Counted from the first letter of the stretch, positions 40,477 through 48,626 are shown. The stretch is DNA of 48,626 nt from SIG701 sp045539595 (GCA_045539595.1 JAZQFQ010000102.1:1-48626), one strand, 5' to 3'. The notes: generated from the letters alone by a model not told the origin. Numbers and translations: made by a program.

Positions 40477-41898
40477 ATGGCAGCCAATATGAATCCGAAA
40501 AAGAATCCCATGCCCACCCAGGCCCCCGAGGTGCGTGCTCATAATTTCGACGAAGTGGCCCTCGGTTACGATCGGGATACCGCCATGGACGAGGCGCTCC
40601 GCTGCCTGAATTGCAAAAATATGCCCTGCGTGACGGGATGTCCTGTCAATATCCATATCCCCGCATTTATTGAAAAGATTAAAGAGGGGGATTTCGAGGG
40701 AGCGTATCAGATCATTGCCCAGTCCTCCAGCCTGCCCGCGGTCTGCGGCCGTGTTTGTCCCCAGGAAACCCAGTGCGAGGCGAAATGCGTTCGCGGCATC
40801 AAGGGCGAGCCGGTGGGAATCGGCCGTTTGGAGCGATTTGTGGCCGATTGGCACAATACCTATTGCACCGATGCGCCCGTGGCTCCTGCATCCAACGGCC
40901 ACCGCGTGGCCGTAGTGGGCTCCGGACCGTCCGGTCTGACCTGCGCCGGCGATCTGGCGAAGAAGGGCTACAAGGTAACCGTATTTGAAGCCCTTCACCT
41001 GGCCGGCGGCGTGCTGGTGTACGGCATCCCCGAGTTCCGTCTGCCGAAAGCCATCGTGCAGAAGGAAGTGGATACTCTCCGTGCCCTGGGCGTGGATATC
41101 GAAACCAACGTGGTGATCGGCAAAACCATCACTATCGATGAATTGTTTGAGGACGGATACGAGGCTGTGTTTGTGGGCTCCGGTGCGGGCTTGCCCCGCT
41201 TTATGGGTATCCCCGGCGAATCTCTGAAGGGCGTCTATTCCGCCAACGAGTTCTTGACCCGCTCCAATCTGATGAAGGCTTACCGCACCGATTCCGATAC
41301 GCCGATCCTGCGCGCCAAGCGTGTAGCGGTGGTAGGCGGCGGTAACGTGGCCATGGATGCCGCGCGTACCGCTTTGCGGCTGGGTGCGGAGCACGTGTAT
41401 ATCGTGTACCGCCGTTCCATGGATGAACTGCCTGCCCGGCTGGAAGAGGTGGAGCACGCCATGGAGGAGGGAATTGAGTTCAAACTGCTGAACAATCCCA
41501 CCAAAATCCTCGGCTATACCAATCCCGATGACCGCCGTGATCCGAAAAACGGATGCGTCATCGGCATGGAGTGCATCCGTATGGAATTGGGCGAGCCGGA
41601 TGAGAAGGGCCGCCGCCGTCCCGTGGAGATCCCGGGATCGGAATTTACGATGGATGTGGATGCGGTCATTATGTCCATCGGCACCTCTCCCAATCCGCTG
41701 ATCAAATCCACCACGGACGGCCTGGCGGTGAACCGCCACGGCGGAATCATCGTGGAGGAGGAAACGGGCGCTACCACCAAAACCGGCGTGTACGCCGGCG
41801 GTGATGCGGTCACCGGTGCCGCTACGGTGATCCTCGCCATGGGCGCGGGTAAAACCGCGGCTAAAGCCATCGACGAATATTTGATGGGGAAGAAGTAA
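40477..41898 (+). CDS. nfnB: NADPH-dependent large subunit of NfnAB (GltA-like)
   Basis: 473 residues. N-terminal 4Fe-4S clusters (CLNCKNMPCVTGCPVNIHIP and CGRVCPQETQCEAKC), an FAD-binding Rossmann motif VAVVGSGPSGLTCAGDLAKKGYKVTVFEA, an NADPH motif VAVVGGGNVAMDAARTALRLGAEHVYIVYRRS, and the C-terminal YAGGDAVTGAATVILAMGAGKTAAKAID. The glutamate-synthase small-chain likeness is shared by GltA-type homologues, but adjacency to nfnA makes NfnB the better call. An AAGAGG site precedes the ATG. A strong terminator follows. Confidence 0.9.
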   Translation: MAANMNPKKNPMPTQAPEVRAHNFDEVALGYDRDTAMDEALRCLNCKNMPCVTGCPVNIHIPAFIEKIKEGDFEGAYQIIAQSSSLPAVCGRVCPQETQCEAKCVRGIKGEPVGIGRLERFVADWHNTYCTDAPVAPASNGHRVAVVGSGPSGLTCAGDLAKKGYKVTVFEALHLAGGVLVYGIPEFRLPKAIVQKEVDTLRALGVDIETNVVIGKTITIDELFEDGYEAVFVGSGAGLPRFMGIPGESLKGVYSANEFLTRSNLMKAYRTDSDTPILRAKRVAVVGGGNVAMDAARTALRLGAEHVYIVYRRSMDELPARLEEVEHAMEEGIEFKLLNNPTKILGYTNPDDRRDPKNGCVIGMECIRMELGEPDEKGRRRPVEIPGSEFTMDVDAVIMSIGTSPNPLIKSTTDGLAVNRHGGIIVEEETGATTKTGVYAGGDAVTGAATVILAMGAGKTAAKAIDEYLMGKK

Positions 41899-41900
41899 AC

Positions 41901-41933
41901 AAAAAGAGCCTATCTCTCGATAGGCTCTTTTCT
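41901..41933 (+). terminator. Terminator after nfnB
   Basis: AAAAGAGCCTATC (41902-41914), loop TCTC, GATAGGCTCTTTT (41919-41931). Confidence 0.92.
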
Positions 41934-42004
41934 CATTCTCCCAATTACCTTTTGTGTTCCCACAAACAACAAGGAGAAATGGACGATAAATTGGGATTGG
42001 TTAG

Positions 42005-42517
42005 TTACTTAAGTTCGTTTCCGTTTTCGTCAAGAAATAAATACTCATGAGGAAGCAAGACGTTATAATAAATAAACGGGTATTCTGTTACCTCAATTTC
42101 TTTTACACCTGCATAGTCATCAATTTTGATGGTCTTGCATTTCGGGTTATTAATGCAAAACGAATAGCCGTTGTGCCATTCTAGAACATAAATATCTTGC
42201 CCCCTCAGTAATGGCTTATATGTTTTCACGAATTTGTACTCATTGTTTTCGAGTTCAACAAATTCTATGGGATGAGGACGATTCATTTGGTACTCATTAC
42301 CCGTGATAAACCAAAATAGATGTGTATTACGGTCGATTGTTGATTTGCCAGCAATAACCATCTCAATGGTATCCGCTTCTGCAAGATTTATTTCTTTGCG
42401 AGCTTTTGCAATCAATTCTTCTTCGCCAACTATTTTGGATGATTGCACAGCAAATACACTGATAAGGCATATTACTACCAATAGTACGAAAACACAAATC
42501 AGAATTCTCTTTTTCAT
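42005..42517 (-). CDS. AT-rich hypothetical secreted or membrane-anchored protein
   Basis: 170 residues. A strong N-terminal helix after Lys-Lys-Arg (ILICVFVLLVVICLISVFAV) is a signal peptide or anchor; there is no lipobox. The outside part (EELIAKARKEINLAEADTIEMVIAGK onward) is mixed alpha/beta with aromatic clusters and no motif I recognise. Composition and codon use are AT-rich and unlike the flanking genes, so it is probably acquired. AAAGGAG lies 10 bases before the ATG at 42517. Between this gene and the next, the minus strand also encodes a stop-ended peptide ending PDYDNVFDE (about 42549-42598), possibly the tail of a lost gene. Confidence 0.75.
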   Translation of the reverse strand: MKKRILICVFVLLVVICLISVFAVQSSKIVGEEELIAKARKEINLAEADTIEMVIAGKSTIDRNTHLFWFITGNEYQMNRPHPIEFVELENNEYKFVKTYKPLLRGQDIYVLEWHNGYSFCINNPKCKTIKIDDYAGVKEIEVTEYPFIYYNVLLPHEYLFLDENGNELK

Positions 42518-42598
42518 TCAATCATAACTCCTTTGACAAATTCTTATTCATCGAACACATTATCATAGTCCGGGAACACAATATCGAATGGGGACTTC

Positions 42599-43612
42599 TC
42601 ACTTTATATCCAGTTTCTTTTTCACATCCGACAGGCGGAAGAATTCCAAAAAACGCACATCCGTCAGCGGCACGGTAAACGTCCTTCCGTTCAAATAAGC
42701 CAAATGCCCGCCGGGTACGGTAAAACGCAGCTTGTAGGAGTACAGCGCTTGGTAGGAATACCCCAGTGCCCGATCGTTTTTGTTCACGCCGTATTTTCCC
42801 TCACCCAACAGGGGATGGCCGATGGATGCCATATGGGCACGGATTTGGTGGGTACGTCCCGTCATCAGATCCACCTCCAGCAGGGACAGATCCTGCGCCT
42901 CGGAATACGCCAATGCGCGGTAGGCGGTGATGATCTCCTTGGCTCCGCGGGTGGGATGACTTTGTACCCGCACTGTCTTGGTTTTCGTGTTCTTGAACAG
43001 ATAATCACGCAGGGTAGCGGATGGCTTCTCCATCCGACCGTGGACGGCGCACAGATAGGATTTGTGGACGTTGCCCAGCCGGATCTGTTCGTTCATCTCC
43101 CGCAGGGTTTCCGCGTTTTTCGCCGCGATTACGATGCCGCCCGTATTGCGGTCGATCCGATTGCACAGGGCAGGGGCGAAGGAGTGTTCCTTACCCGGAT
43201 CGTACTCGCCTTTTTGGAACAGGTATGCCTGTATCTGGAAAATCAGCGTTTCCCGCTCCGATACCTTATCGGAGCCGGCCTCATCCTTGTCTCCCGTGTG
43301 GGAGAGCATCCCGGGCCGCTTATTGCATAGGAGAATGTTCTCGTCCTCGTAAACGATGTCCAACTTCACGCAGACACGGCCCAGCTCATTTTCTGCCGTT
43401 TCTATGGTGAAAAACTCATCGGGGATGTACATCTGCACCGTGTCCCCGGGCACAAGCATCTGCTTTTGCTCGGCTCGCTTGCCGTTTACTTTGATCCGCT
43501 TGGTGCGGATGAATTTATACATAAGAGAAACGGGCAGACCCTTTACGGATTTAGTGATAAACTTATCCAGCCGCTGTCCGCCATCGTTTGCATTGATCAC
43601 AAATTCGCGCAT
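42599..43612 (-). CDS. RluA-family pseudouridine synthase (RluC/RluD-like)
   Basis: 337 residues. N-terminal S4 domain (QRLDKFITKSVKGLPVSLMYKFIRTKRIKVNGKRAEQKQMLVPGD), then the catalytic domain with NRIDRNTGGIVIAAK (catalytic Asp) and LMTGRTHQIRAHMASIGHPLLGEGKYG. Modifies uridines in rRNA, probably 23S. Two ATGs compete: 43621 has AGGAGG only 1 base away, while 43612 has it 9 bases away, so 43612 is the start. More similar in layout to RluC than the gene at 2445. It shares the minus strand with the AT-rich gene downstream. Confidence 0.9.
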   Translation of the reverse strand: MREFVINANDGGQRLDKFITKSVKGLPVSLMYKFIRTKRIKVNGKRAEQKQMLVPGDTVQMYIPDEFFTIETAENELGRVCVKLDIVYEDENILLCNKRPGMLSHTGDKDEAGSDKVSERETLIFQIQAYLFQKGEYDPGKEHSFAPALCNRIDRNTGGIVIAAKNAETLREMNEQIRLGNVHKSYLCAVHGRMEKPSATLRDYLFKNTKTKTVRVQSHPTRGAKEIITAYRALAYSEAQDLSLLEVDLMTGRTHQIRAHMASIGHPLLGEGKYGVNKNDRALGYSYQALYSYKLRFTVPGGHLAYLNGRTFTVPLTDVRFLEFFRLSDVKKKLDIK

Positions 43613-43699
43613 AAAGCTCATTCCTCCTATGTGATAGCATCAATCTATCGTATTATACTACGGATGCGCGGAATTTTCAAGGGATGCAGGCGGAAAGTC

Positions 43700-43727
43700 T
43701 TGTTTTTTTTCGATTCTGTGATACAAT
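43700..43727 (+). promoter_or_regulatory. Promoter of mtaB
   Basis: TTGTTT (43700-43705), 16 bases, TACAAT (43722-43727), about 23 bases before the expected ATG context. Confidence 0.55.
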
Positions 43728-43756
43728 AGATATAATAAAAACCACCGGAGTAATCT

Positions 43757-45076
43757 ATGACTTGTGAATCCAGCACCGCACCTCGCGTGGCATACTGCAC
43801 GCTGGGGTGCCGGGTGAATCAATATGAATCGGATGCCATCGCCGCTCTCATGGAGGCGGATGGCTTTGTTGTGGTGCCCATGGGGCAAGAGGCGGATATT
43901 ACCATCGTCAATACCTGCACAGTGACCGCGGAGAGTGATCGTAAATCCCGCCAGCACATCCGCCGCGCCGCCGCGGCCAACCCGGGAAAGCCGCTGATCG
44001 TCACGGGATGCTTTGCCCAGGTGTCCCCCGATGCCGCATCCGCCATTCCCGGTGTGACCGCCGTGATCGGCAACGGACACAAGGCGGAGATACCCGCCAT
44101 CGCCCGCCGTTTGATGGATGGATTGGCATGTGAAACTCGTACGGTGACGAATATGTGCCTGGCCGCCTATGACGGATTGACACTGACCACGCCGCGCCGC
44201 AGTCGTTCCTATATTAAAATCCAGGACGGATGCGAGAATCGCTGTGCGTATTGCATCATCCCCGCCGCCCGCGGGAAAATCCGCTCCAAACAGCCGCAGG
44301 ATGTGCTGGCAGAAGCCACCGCATTGGCGGATGCCGGATGCCGTGAGATTATTCTCACCGGCATTGAAACCGCCGCCTACGGGCGGGATTCCGGCGGTGC
44401 CTTCGATCTTGCCGGATTGATGGAGCAGTTAAACCGGATTCCCGGGATCGAGCGGATCGGCCTCGGCTCCTTGGAGCCGAATCTGATGCGGGAGAAATTC
44501 CTTTCGCGGATCTCATCGCTGACGGCCGTTCTGCCGCATTTTCACGTATCCCTCCAGAGCGGATCCACGTCCGTTCTGCGCCGTATGCGCCGCCCGTACA
44601 ATGCGGAGCAGGCCATGGATTTCATCCGCGCTGCGCGGGAGTATTTTCCCGATGCCATGCTGACCGCGGACGTGATCGTCGGATTCCCCGGGGAGACGGA
44701 GGAAGAAGCCGCCGAAACCATGGCGTTTTGCCGGGAAGCGCGTTTTTTGCATCTGCATATCTTCCCGTACTCCATTCGCCGCGGGACGGAAGCGGCCGCC
44801 ATGCAGGGCCAGATTCCCGATTCATTGAAGCGCAGTCGCGCCGCTAAGCTGGCGAAGCAGCAGGCGGAGATCAAGCGCGCTTTGCTGGATGCCTATGTGG
44901 ATTCCCACCGCGATATTCCTGTACAGGTGCTGATTGAAGAAGAAAAAAACGGATATTGGCACGGTCATTCCGAGCATTATGTGGAGGTTATCCTGCCGAC
45001 CAAGGCGGGGCAGATCGGTGAAACCGTACCCGTTTGTCTCACCCAAACGGACGGTGACGTGTGTTACGGACAATAA
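43757..45076 (+). CDS. mtaB: tRNA threonylcarbamoyladenosine methylthiotransferase
   Basis: 439 residues. Radical-SAM enzyme that adds a methylthio group to t6A37 in ANN-decoding tRNAs such as tRNA-Lys. N-terminal cluster cysteines in TLGCRVNQYESDAI, NTCTV and TGCFAQ; radical-SAM motif in IKIQDGCENRCAYCIIP (CxxxCxxC); PHFHVSLQSGSTSVLRRMRRPY and TADVIVGFPGETEEE further on; a C-terminal TRAM-like domain. The LGCRVN form and lack of the MiaB insert favour MtaB over MiaB. GGAG lies 6 bases before the ATG. Its stop codon lies in the terminator shared with the MATE gene. Confidence 0.9.
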   Translation: MTCESSTAPRVAYCTLGCRVNQYESDAIAALMEADGFVVVPMGQEADITIVNTCTVTAESDRKSRQHIRRAAAANPGKPLIVTGCFAQVSPDAASAIPGVTAVIGNGHKAEIPAIARRLMDGLACETRTVTNMCLAAYDGLTLTTPRRSRSYIKIQDGCENRCAYCIIPAARGKIRSKQPQDVLAEATALADAGCREIILTGIETAAYGRDSGGAFDLAGLMEQLNRIPGIERIGLGSLEPNLMREKFLSRISSLTAVLPHFHVSLQSGSTSVLRRMRRPYNAEQAMDFIRAAREYFPDAMLTADVIVGFPGETEEEAAETMAFCREARFLHLHIFPYSIRRGTEAAAMQGQIPDSLKRSRAAKLAKQQAEIKRALLDAYVDSHRDIPVQVLIEEEKNGYWHGHSEHYVEVILPTKAGQIGETVPVCLTQTDGDVCYGQ

Positions 45077-45110
45077 TAAAACCAGCCGGTATAAACCGGC
45101 TGGTTTTATT
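45075..45110. terminator. Bidirectional terminator overlapping both stop codons
   Basis: AATAAAACCAGCCGG (45075-45089), loop TATAAA, CCGGCTGGTTTTATT (45096-45110): a perfect 15-bp stem. It starts inside the mtaB stop codon and ends inside the convergent MATE stop codon. Confidence 0.9.
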
Positions 45111-46449
45111 ATGCGGTCAATGATAGTTCGTCTTGTTTTTTAAACAATATACTACGGCGATAGCAGATAGTCAAAAGCAAACTGCACAGTACCCATCCGG
45201 CAGGATAGGCCAATGCCGTTAACAACAGGGACTGTCCGATAAACCGATGTGTCAGATACAAATAGGTCTGCCGGAACAAAACGAAAGAAAACAGCATGAT
45301 CACCATAGGAACCTTGGCATTGCCTACGCCGCGCAAGGCACCGGCATAAATCTGGTTGAAACAGATCATCACATAGAACGGAGAGATGACGGTGATGAAA
45401 TAGGCACCGAATTCAATCACATCCGCCTCGGGCGAAATCAGCCCCAGAAGCGGCCGCTTTCCAATAATCACCAGAACGGCCAGTACCGTCGTGATGATGG
45501 CGGACAGCTTGAGAGCCTCCTTCACACCATCCCGGGCACGGGAGTATTTTTTCGCACCGTAATTCTGTCCCACAAAGGTGGTAGATGCCATGGAAATACT
45601 CTGCACGGGAATCAATAGAAACGCATCCAGTTTGTTGTAACTGGTCCAGCCTGCCATGCAGGCGGATTCAAAGGCATTGATATAGGATTGTACAAACACG
45701 TTGGAGAAAGAAGTAACCGCCTGCTGGATGCCGGCGGGCATACCCACAGCCAGGATGCTTTTCAGCATGTCTGCTTTGATGTGCAGGCAATTCCAGCGGA
45801 TGCCATAGGGGGCATCGGTGCGCGTGAGGACAACCAACACCAGAATCGCGGAGCAGAATTGGGACAGAATGGTAGCCAGTGCCACACCGGCCACGCCCAT
45901 GTCAAATACCAGAACGAACACGAGATCGCCTGCGATGTTCAGCCCGGCAGAGAAGGCGAGGAAGTACAGCGGTCGCTGGGAATCTCCCACAGCACGCAAA
46001 ATGCCTGCGCCCATGTTGTAGAGAAGAAGTCCCGATATGCCGGAAAAGTAGATGGACAGGTAGGTCTTGGCCTGCTCAAATACGTCCTCCGGTGTGTCCA
46101 TCATTTTCAGCATCGGTGTGACGATCAGCATGCCCACCGTGGTGGCAATCATGCACAACAGGAATGTCACTGATAGGGTGGTATGTACCGCTTCATGCAG
46201 TTTTTCATTATCCTTGGCGCCGAAGCGCTGGGATATGATGACACCGGCACCTACCGACAGACCGTTGCATAACCCCACCAGCATATTGATGATATTGCCG
46301 GTGCTGCCCACGGCGGCCAATGCCTGCTTGCCCACATACTGACCGACCACTACGGAGTCCACCGCATTGTACAGCTGCTGGAACAAGAGCCCCAGAGACA
46401 TGGGGATAGCAAATTCCAGAAGATGCCGCCATATGGCGCCATCCGTCAT
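45109..46449 (-). CDS. MATE-family efflux transporter
   Basis: About 446 residues from ATG 46449, or about 457 from a possible ATT. Twelve membrane helices. FAIPMSLGLLFQQLYNAVDSVVVGQYVG is the first-helix MATE signature, and a second half repeats the pattern (SILAVGMPAGIQQAVTSFSNVFVQSYINAF). It exports drugs or metabolites in exchange for Na+ or H+. The KKDTDMTDGAIW segment shows that the family's usual N-terminal cap (KxxxDMTxG) continues before this ATG, which itself has no SD. A GGAGG sits 7 bases before an in-frame ATT at 46482; see findings. It follows metA on the same strand. Confidence 0.88.
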   Translation of the reverse strand: MTDGAIWRHLLEFAIPMSLGLLFQQLYNAVDSVVVGQYVGKQALAAVGSTGNIINMLVGLCNGLSVGAGVIISQRFGAKDNEKLHEAVHTTLSVTFLLCMIATTVGMLIVTPMLKMMDTPEDVFEQAKTYLSIYFSGISGLLLYNMGAGILRAVGDSQRPLYFLAFSAGLNIAGDLVFVLVFDMGVAGVALATILSQFCSAILVLVVLTRTDAPYGIRWNCLHIKADMLKSILAVGMPAGIQQAVTSFSNVFVQSYINAFESACMAGWTSYNKLDAFLLIPVQSISMASTTFVGQNYGAKKYSRARDGVKEALKLSAIITTVLAVLVIIGKRPLLGLISPEADVIEFGAYFITVISPFYVMICFNQIYAGALRGVGNAKVPMVIMLFSFVLFRQTYLYLTHRFIGQSLLLTALAYPAGWVLCSLLLTICYRRSILFKKQDELSLTA

Positions 46450-46511
46450 GTCCGTATCTTTTTTACGAAGGAAAATAAGAATCGCCTCGCCTCCGGGAAT
46501 GTACCCGAAAT

Positions 46512-47432
46512 TTATTCGGAAACCTTGTTGATATCGTAAGGAGTTGTCTGATATACGAAATAGTTCAGCCAGTTGGAGTACAGCAGATTGGCATGGGAGC
46601 GCCAACTGACAATGGGCTCCTTGGTGTCATCATCATCGGGATAGTAGTTCTTCGGAACAGAGATGGGAAGACCGGCGTTTTTGTCGCGCAGGTATTCCTT
46701 CTCCAGCGTTCCCCGATCGTATTCGGAGTGACCGGTGATAAAGATCTGACGACCGTTTTTGGAGGAGATGGCGTATACGCCTGCTTCCTCTGAGGAGGCA
46801 AGAATCTTCAGCTCCGGCACTTTTTCAATATCCTCCCGCAGTACTGTAGTGTGGCGGGAATGGGGAACAGGGAACACATCATCAAATCCGCGGAGCAGGA
46901 TGGAGCGTACATAATCTGCCTTGTGGGGGAAGATGCCGAACATTTTCTTGTCCAGCGGCTGTTTCTGTATGCCATAGTGATAGTACAATCCGGCCTGCGC
47001 GCCCCAGCAGATGTGGAAGGTGCTGTGAACGTGGGATTTGGACCATTCCATGATTTCGCACAACTCCGGCCAGTAATCCACGTCCTCGAATTCCATCTTC
47101 TCCACCGGCGCGCCGGTGATCACCATGCCGTCGAAGTACTCATCCTTGTATTCCGCAAACGTGCGGTAAAAGGAAGTCAGATGTTCTTCGGACACATTCT
47201 GGGATTTGTGGGTGGCGGTGTGCATCAGATACAACTCTACCTGCAAAGGGGTGTTGCTCAACAGGCGGGACAACTGTGTCTCCGTGTCAATCTTGGTGGG
47301 CATCAGATTCAGAAGCAGTATCCGAAGGGGACGGATGTCCTGGGTAATAGCCCGGTTTTCCGTCATCACGAAAATATTTTCTTCTTCCAATACCCGGGTG
47401 GCAGGCAGTTCGTTGGGAATCTTAATCGGCAT
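46512..47432 (-). CDS. metA: Homoserine O-acetyltransferase (MetA family)
   Basis: 306 residues. Activates homoserine for methionine synthesis. Catalytic residues at canonical numbers: Cys142 in FHICWGAQAG, His235 and Glu237 in FITGHSEYD. The residue at 111, in TGAPVEKMEF, is Glu; structural work on MetA associates Glu111 with acetyl-CoA and Gly111 with succinyl-CoA, so this enzyme should make O-acetylhomoserine despite the usual succinyltransferase label. GAGAGGG lies 8 bases before the ATG. It begins 5 bases after metY, which uses O-acetylhomoserine. Confidence 0.93.
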   Translation of the reverse strand: MPIKIPNELPATRVLEEENIFVMTENRAITQDIRPLRILLLNLMPTKIDTETQLSRLLSNTPLQVELYLMHTATHKSQNVSEEHLTSFYRTFAEYKDEYFDGMVITGAPVEKMEFEDVDYWPELCEIMEWSKSHVHSTFHICWGAQAGLYYHYGIQKQPLDKKMFGIFPHKADYVRSILLRGFDDVFPVPHSRHTTVLREDIEKVPELKILASSEEAGVYAISSKNGRQIFITGHSEYDRGTLEKEYLRDKNAGLPISVPKNYYPDDDDTKEPIVSWRSHANLLYSNWLNYFVYQTTPYDINKVSE

Positions 47433-47437
47433 ATATC

Positions 47438-48626
47438 TTACCCTCTCAGTGCGCGATCCAGATCGGCAATCAGATCCTCCGCGCTTTCCAGACCGCAGGA
47501 CAGACGAACCAGCTCCGGCAGAACACCGGCGGCCAGCAGTTCCTCGTCATTCATCTGGCGGTGGGTAGCGGATGCGGGATGCAGACAGCAGCTCCGTGCA
47601 TCGGCCACGTGCGTTTCAATGGCGAATACTTCCAACTTCTTCATAAAGGCCTCGGCCGCTTTGCGTCCTCCCTTTACACCAAAACTGACGACACCGCAGC
47701 TGCCGCCCGGCATATATTTCTGTGCCAGATCGTAATACTTGTCGCCCTCCAGGGAGGGATAGCTTACCCAATCCACACAGGGGTGAGTTTTCAGGAAGCG
47801 GGCCACGGCCAGGCCGTTTTCGCAGTGACGTTTCATTCGTACGTGCAAACTTTCCAGTCCCAGATTCAAAAGGAAGGCATTCTGCGGAGCCGGTGTGGCA
47901 CCGAAGTCACGCATGAGTTGGGCGGTGGCCTTCATGATGAATGCCATCTTGCCGAAACGCTCCGCGTATACCACGCCGTGATAGCTGTCATCGGGCAGGC
48001 ACAGACCGGGGAACTTGTCCGCGTGCGCGAGCCAGTCAAAATGGCCGGAATCCACGATGCAGCCGCCCACCTGGGAACCGTGGCCATCCATATATTTGGT
48101 GGTGGAGTGGGTCACGATGTCCGCACCGAATTGGAACGGCTTGCAGTTGATGGGCGTAGCAAAAGTGTTGTCGATGATCAGCGGTACGTTGTGCGCATGA
48201 GCTGCCCGGGCGAATTTCTCAATATCCAAAACGGTCAGGGCGGGATTGGCAATGGTTTCGCCGAACACCGCCTTGGTGTTGGGGCGGAATGCCGCATTCA
48301 ATTCCTCCTCTGTACAGTCGGGAGATACAAAGGTGAAATCGATGCCCATTTTTTTCATAGTCACCGCAAACAGATTGTATGTACCGCCGTAAATGGTGGA
48401 GGAGGAAACCACGTGGTCACCTACCGTGGCGATATTGAAAATACTGAAGAAGTTGGCCGCCTGACCGGAGGAGGTCAGCATAGCGGCGGCACCGCCTTCC
48501 ATCTCGCAGATCTTTTTGGCAACGCAGTCACAGGTGGGGTTGGCCAGACGGGAATAGAAATATCCCTCCGCCTCCAGATCGAATAGCTTGCCCATATCCT
48601 CGCTGGTGTCGTATTTGAACGTGGTG
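47438..48626 (-). CDS. metY: O-acetylhomoserine sulfhydrylase, 5' end beyond the window
   Basis: Converts O-acetylhomoserine and sulfide to homocysteine and acetate, with PLP. At least 396 residues are present; the frame runs to the window edge through TTFKYDTSEDMGKLFDLEAEGYFYSR, where full-length homologues have about 25-30 more residues. The PLP lysine is in HSTTKYMDGHGSQVGG; ANPALTVLDIEKFA, IIDNTFATPIN and LEVFAIETHVADARSCCLHPASATHRQM are also standard. Cys-gamma-synthase-type relatives are the alternative, but the metA partner supports MetY. First gene of the minus-strand metY-metA-MATE run. Confidence 0.93.
   Translation of the reverse strand, partial: TTFKYDTSEDMGKLFDLEAEGYFYSRLANPTCDCVAKKICEMEGGAAAMLTSSGQAANFFSIFNIATVGDHVVSSSTIYGGTYNLFAVTMKKMGIDFTFVSPDCTEEELNAAFRPNTKAVFGETIANPALTVLDIEKFARAAHAHNVPLIIDNTFATPINCKPFQFGADIVTHSTTKYMDGHGSQVGGCIVDSGHFDWLAHADKFPGLCLPDDSYHGVVYAERFGKMAFIMKATAQLMRDFGATPAPQNAFLLNLGLESLHVRMKRHCENGLAVARFLKTHPCVDWVSYPSLEGDKYYDLAQKYMPGGSCGVVSFGVKGGRKAAEAFMKKLEVFAIETHVADARSCCLHPASATHRQMNDEELLAAGVLPELVRLSCGLESAEDLIADLDRALRG

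Noticed and set aside
40111..41739. A 542-residue minus-strand open frame opposite nfnA-nfnB
   Set aside because: Shadow of strongly conserved enzymes.
1..48626. CRISPR arrays, insertion sequences, prophage or rRNA
   Set aside because: No regularly spaced repeats, transposase-like, phage structural or rRNA-like sequence was seen on either strand.

Overview
The window looks like a chromosome segment of an endospore-lineage Clostridia (Firmicutes), probably from a metagenome-style assembly. I base this on strong Shine-Dalgarno (SD) sites, many TTGACA-17-TATAAT promoters, a WalRK-YycHI-type operon, DivIVA, Rex, NfnAB, a SpoIIQ-like protein behind a sigma-F-type promoter, and a CCA-encoding tRNA-Lys. 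Base composition is moderately GC-rich by eye. Two genes (1392-2174 and 42005-42517) are clearly AT-rich and look acquired. I saw no insertion sequence, CRISPR array, prophage or rRNA.

Layout. 1-1220: an abrupt junction joins a minus-strand metallophosphoesterase-like fragment to the C-terminal half of glmS. 1392-2174: an AT-rich sugar isomerase/epimerase-like gene (minus). 2410-10556: one long plus-strand operon with an apparently leaderless RluA-type pseudouridine synthase, a DUF3810 zincin, a degenerate NodB-like secreted protein, an OmpR-type regulator, a WalK-like kinase, and YycH-like and YycI-like proteins. 10632-13893: murA with a structured leader, a DUF1858 protein, trmK and a Nif3-family protein. 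13902-14522: a ThyX-like protein (minus). 14617-15474: a SpoIIQ-like M23 protein. 15568-21675: a lipoprotein fusing a GHL10 domain to an amidase, a DUF554 membrane protein and a second two-component system. 21689-23803: ispE and a ROK-family regulator (minus). 24002-26624: a BlaI-like repressor, a protein with a possible nuclease motif, and an XpaC-like protein. 26684-31379: minus-strand genes for a DUF6320 protein, an esterase-acyltransferase fusion, an XRE regulator and DivIVA. 31531-35648: a metallo-beta-lactamase-fold hydrolase, gltX and glnS. 35703-35875: tRNA-Lys. 35902-41933: a redox block of rex, a sensory-type [FeFe]-hydrogenase-like PAS protein, a SpoIIE-type phosphatase and nfnA-nfnB. 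42005-43612: an AT-rich secreted protein and a second RluA-type synthase (minus). 43700-45110: mtaB. 45109-48626: a MATE transporter, metA and metY (minus; metY runs off the window).

How genes work together. Envelope control and construction dominate the first half (WalRK-like signalling, MurA, amidase, SpoIIQ-like). The rex-to-nfnB block pairs an NADH/NAD+ sensor with a putative iron-sulfur sensor and phosphatase and with the electron-bifurcating NADH/ferredoxin/NADPH enzyme. metA-metY is the acetyl-homoserine route to homocysteine, and MetA carries Glu111, the residue associated with acetyl-CoA use.

The least ordinary signals are: hairpins placed between the SD and the start codon of murA and of divIVA; the hydrogenase-like sensor and phosphatase pair behind rex with related palindromes; the esterase-acyltransferase fusion; a C3-A70 mismatch in tRNA-Lys; a possible AUU start for the MATE gene; and the glmS junction. 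Gaps between genes are all under about 300 bases, apart from 35606-36064, which holds tRNA-Lys, two terminators and the rex control region.
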